Assembly (NCBI GenBank): GCA_012511395.1
Contig: JAAZGD010000092.1
Location: forward strand, 1-6,118
Length of the DNA stretch: 6,118 nt
Direction of reading: 5' to 3'
Origin: Clostridiales bacterium
Lineage (GTDB): Bacteria > Bacillota > Clostridia > Peptostreptococcales > Anaerovoracaceae
Positions 6,067 to 6,118 of the stretch are shown here, in pieces (the first letter of the stretch is position 1; each line of letters begins with the position of its first letter). The position numbers were made by a program, and so were the translations under genes. The notes beneath the pieces were generated by a model. It was not told the origin of the DNA and did not search any database. It was given only the letters and a program-made list of their open reading frames with translations.

Positions 6067-6118
6067 GGCCTGGTAGTTCAGTTGGTTAGAATGCCAGCCT
6101 GTCACGCTGGAGGTCGAC
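6067..6118 (+). tRNA. tRNA-Asp (anticodon GUC), 3' partial
   Basis: The 5' two thirds of a tRNA: acceptor strand GGCCTGG (6067-6073), D stem GTTC/GAAT (6076-6079, 6089-6092, one G-T wobble), anticodon stem CCAGC/GCTGG (6094-6098, 6106-6110) with loop CTGTCAC. The anticodon GTC at 6101-6103 specifies aspartate. The window ends in the variable/T-stem region, so the T arm, the acceptor 3' strand and CCA are not visible. It is the second gene of a tRNA cluster that probably continues. Confidence 0.94.

Noticed and set aside
6113..6118. The window ends exactly on GTCGAC, a SalI recognition sequence
   Set aside because: The bases are compatible with the normal variable-loop and T-stem region of tRNA-Asp. 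A cloning junction is possible but cannot be distinguished from coincidence here.

Overview
The window looks like a chromosomal housekeeping segment of a low-GC Gram-positive anaerobe, most likely in the Clostridia. The evidence is the order hslU-codY (CodY is a Firmicutes regulator), heavy use of AGA/AGG arginine and ATA isoleucine codons, strong AGGAGG-type ribosome binding sites, sigma-A-like promoters and U-tailed intrinsic terminators. All protein genes and both tRNAs lie on the + strand. I cannot name a genus.

Layout: (1) positions 2-1396 hold the 3' ~97% of hslU (clpY), the unfoldase ATPase of the HslVU protease; its first ~15 codons lie upstream, and hslV would be expected there. (2) A 123-bp gap carries a good CodY-binding box (1415-1429), a terminator hairpin and a promoter whose -10 lies in the hairpin loop. 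(3) codY (1520-2296) encodes the global nutrient regulator, with a strongly conserved DNA-binding half but a divergent effector-sensing half. It ends at a compact terminator. (4) hflX (2343-3608) and yigZ (3615-4268) are 6 bp apart and probably co-transcribed; they encode a ribosome-associated GTPase and an IMPACT-family protein. (5) A second, weaker CodY-like box and a sigma-A-like promoter precede an NhaC-family membrane antiporter (4349-5821), which ends at a strong terminator. (6) A new promoter drives a tRNA cluster, tRNA-Val(UAC) then tRNA-Asp(GUC); the latter is cut by the window end.

How it fits together: HslVU degrades proteins, HflX rescues stalled or split ribosomes, and CodY couples gene expression to amino acid and GTP status, so the block is broadly about protein turnover and nutrient status. 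The most testable idea is that CodY regulates both its own gene and the nearby antiporter through boxes placed similarly, just upstream of the two -35 elements. The second is that this CodY has lost the residues that bind branched-chain amino acids in Bacillus CodY.

I found no mobile element, CRISPR array, phage gene, defence cassette or clearly undescribed system here. No gene-free stretch exceeds 300 bases; the longest is 5822-5984, which holds a terminator, a promoter and a tRNA leader.
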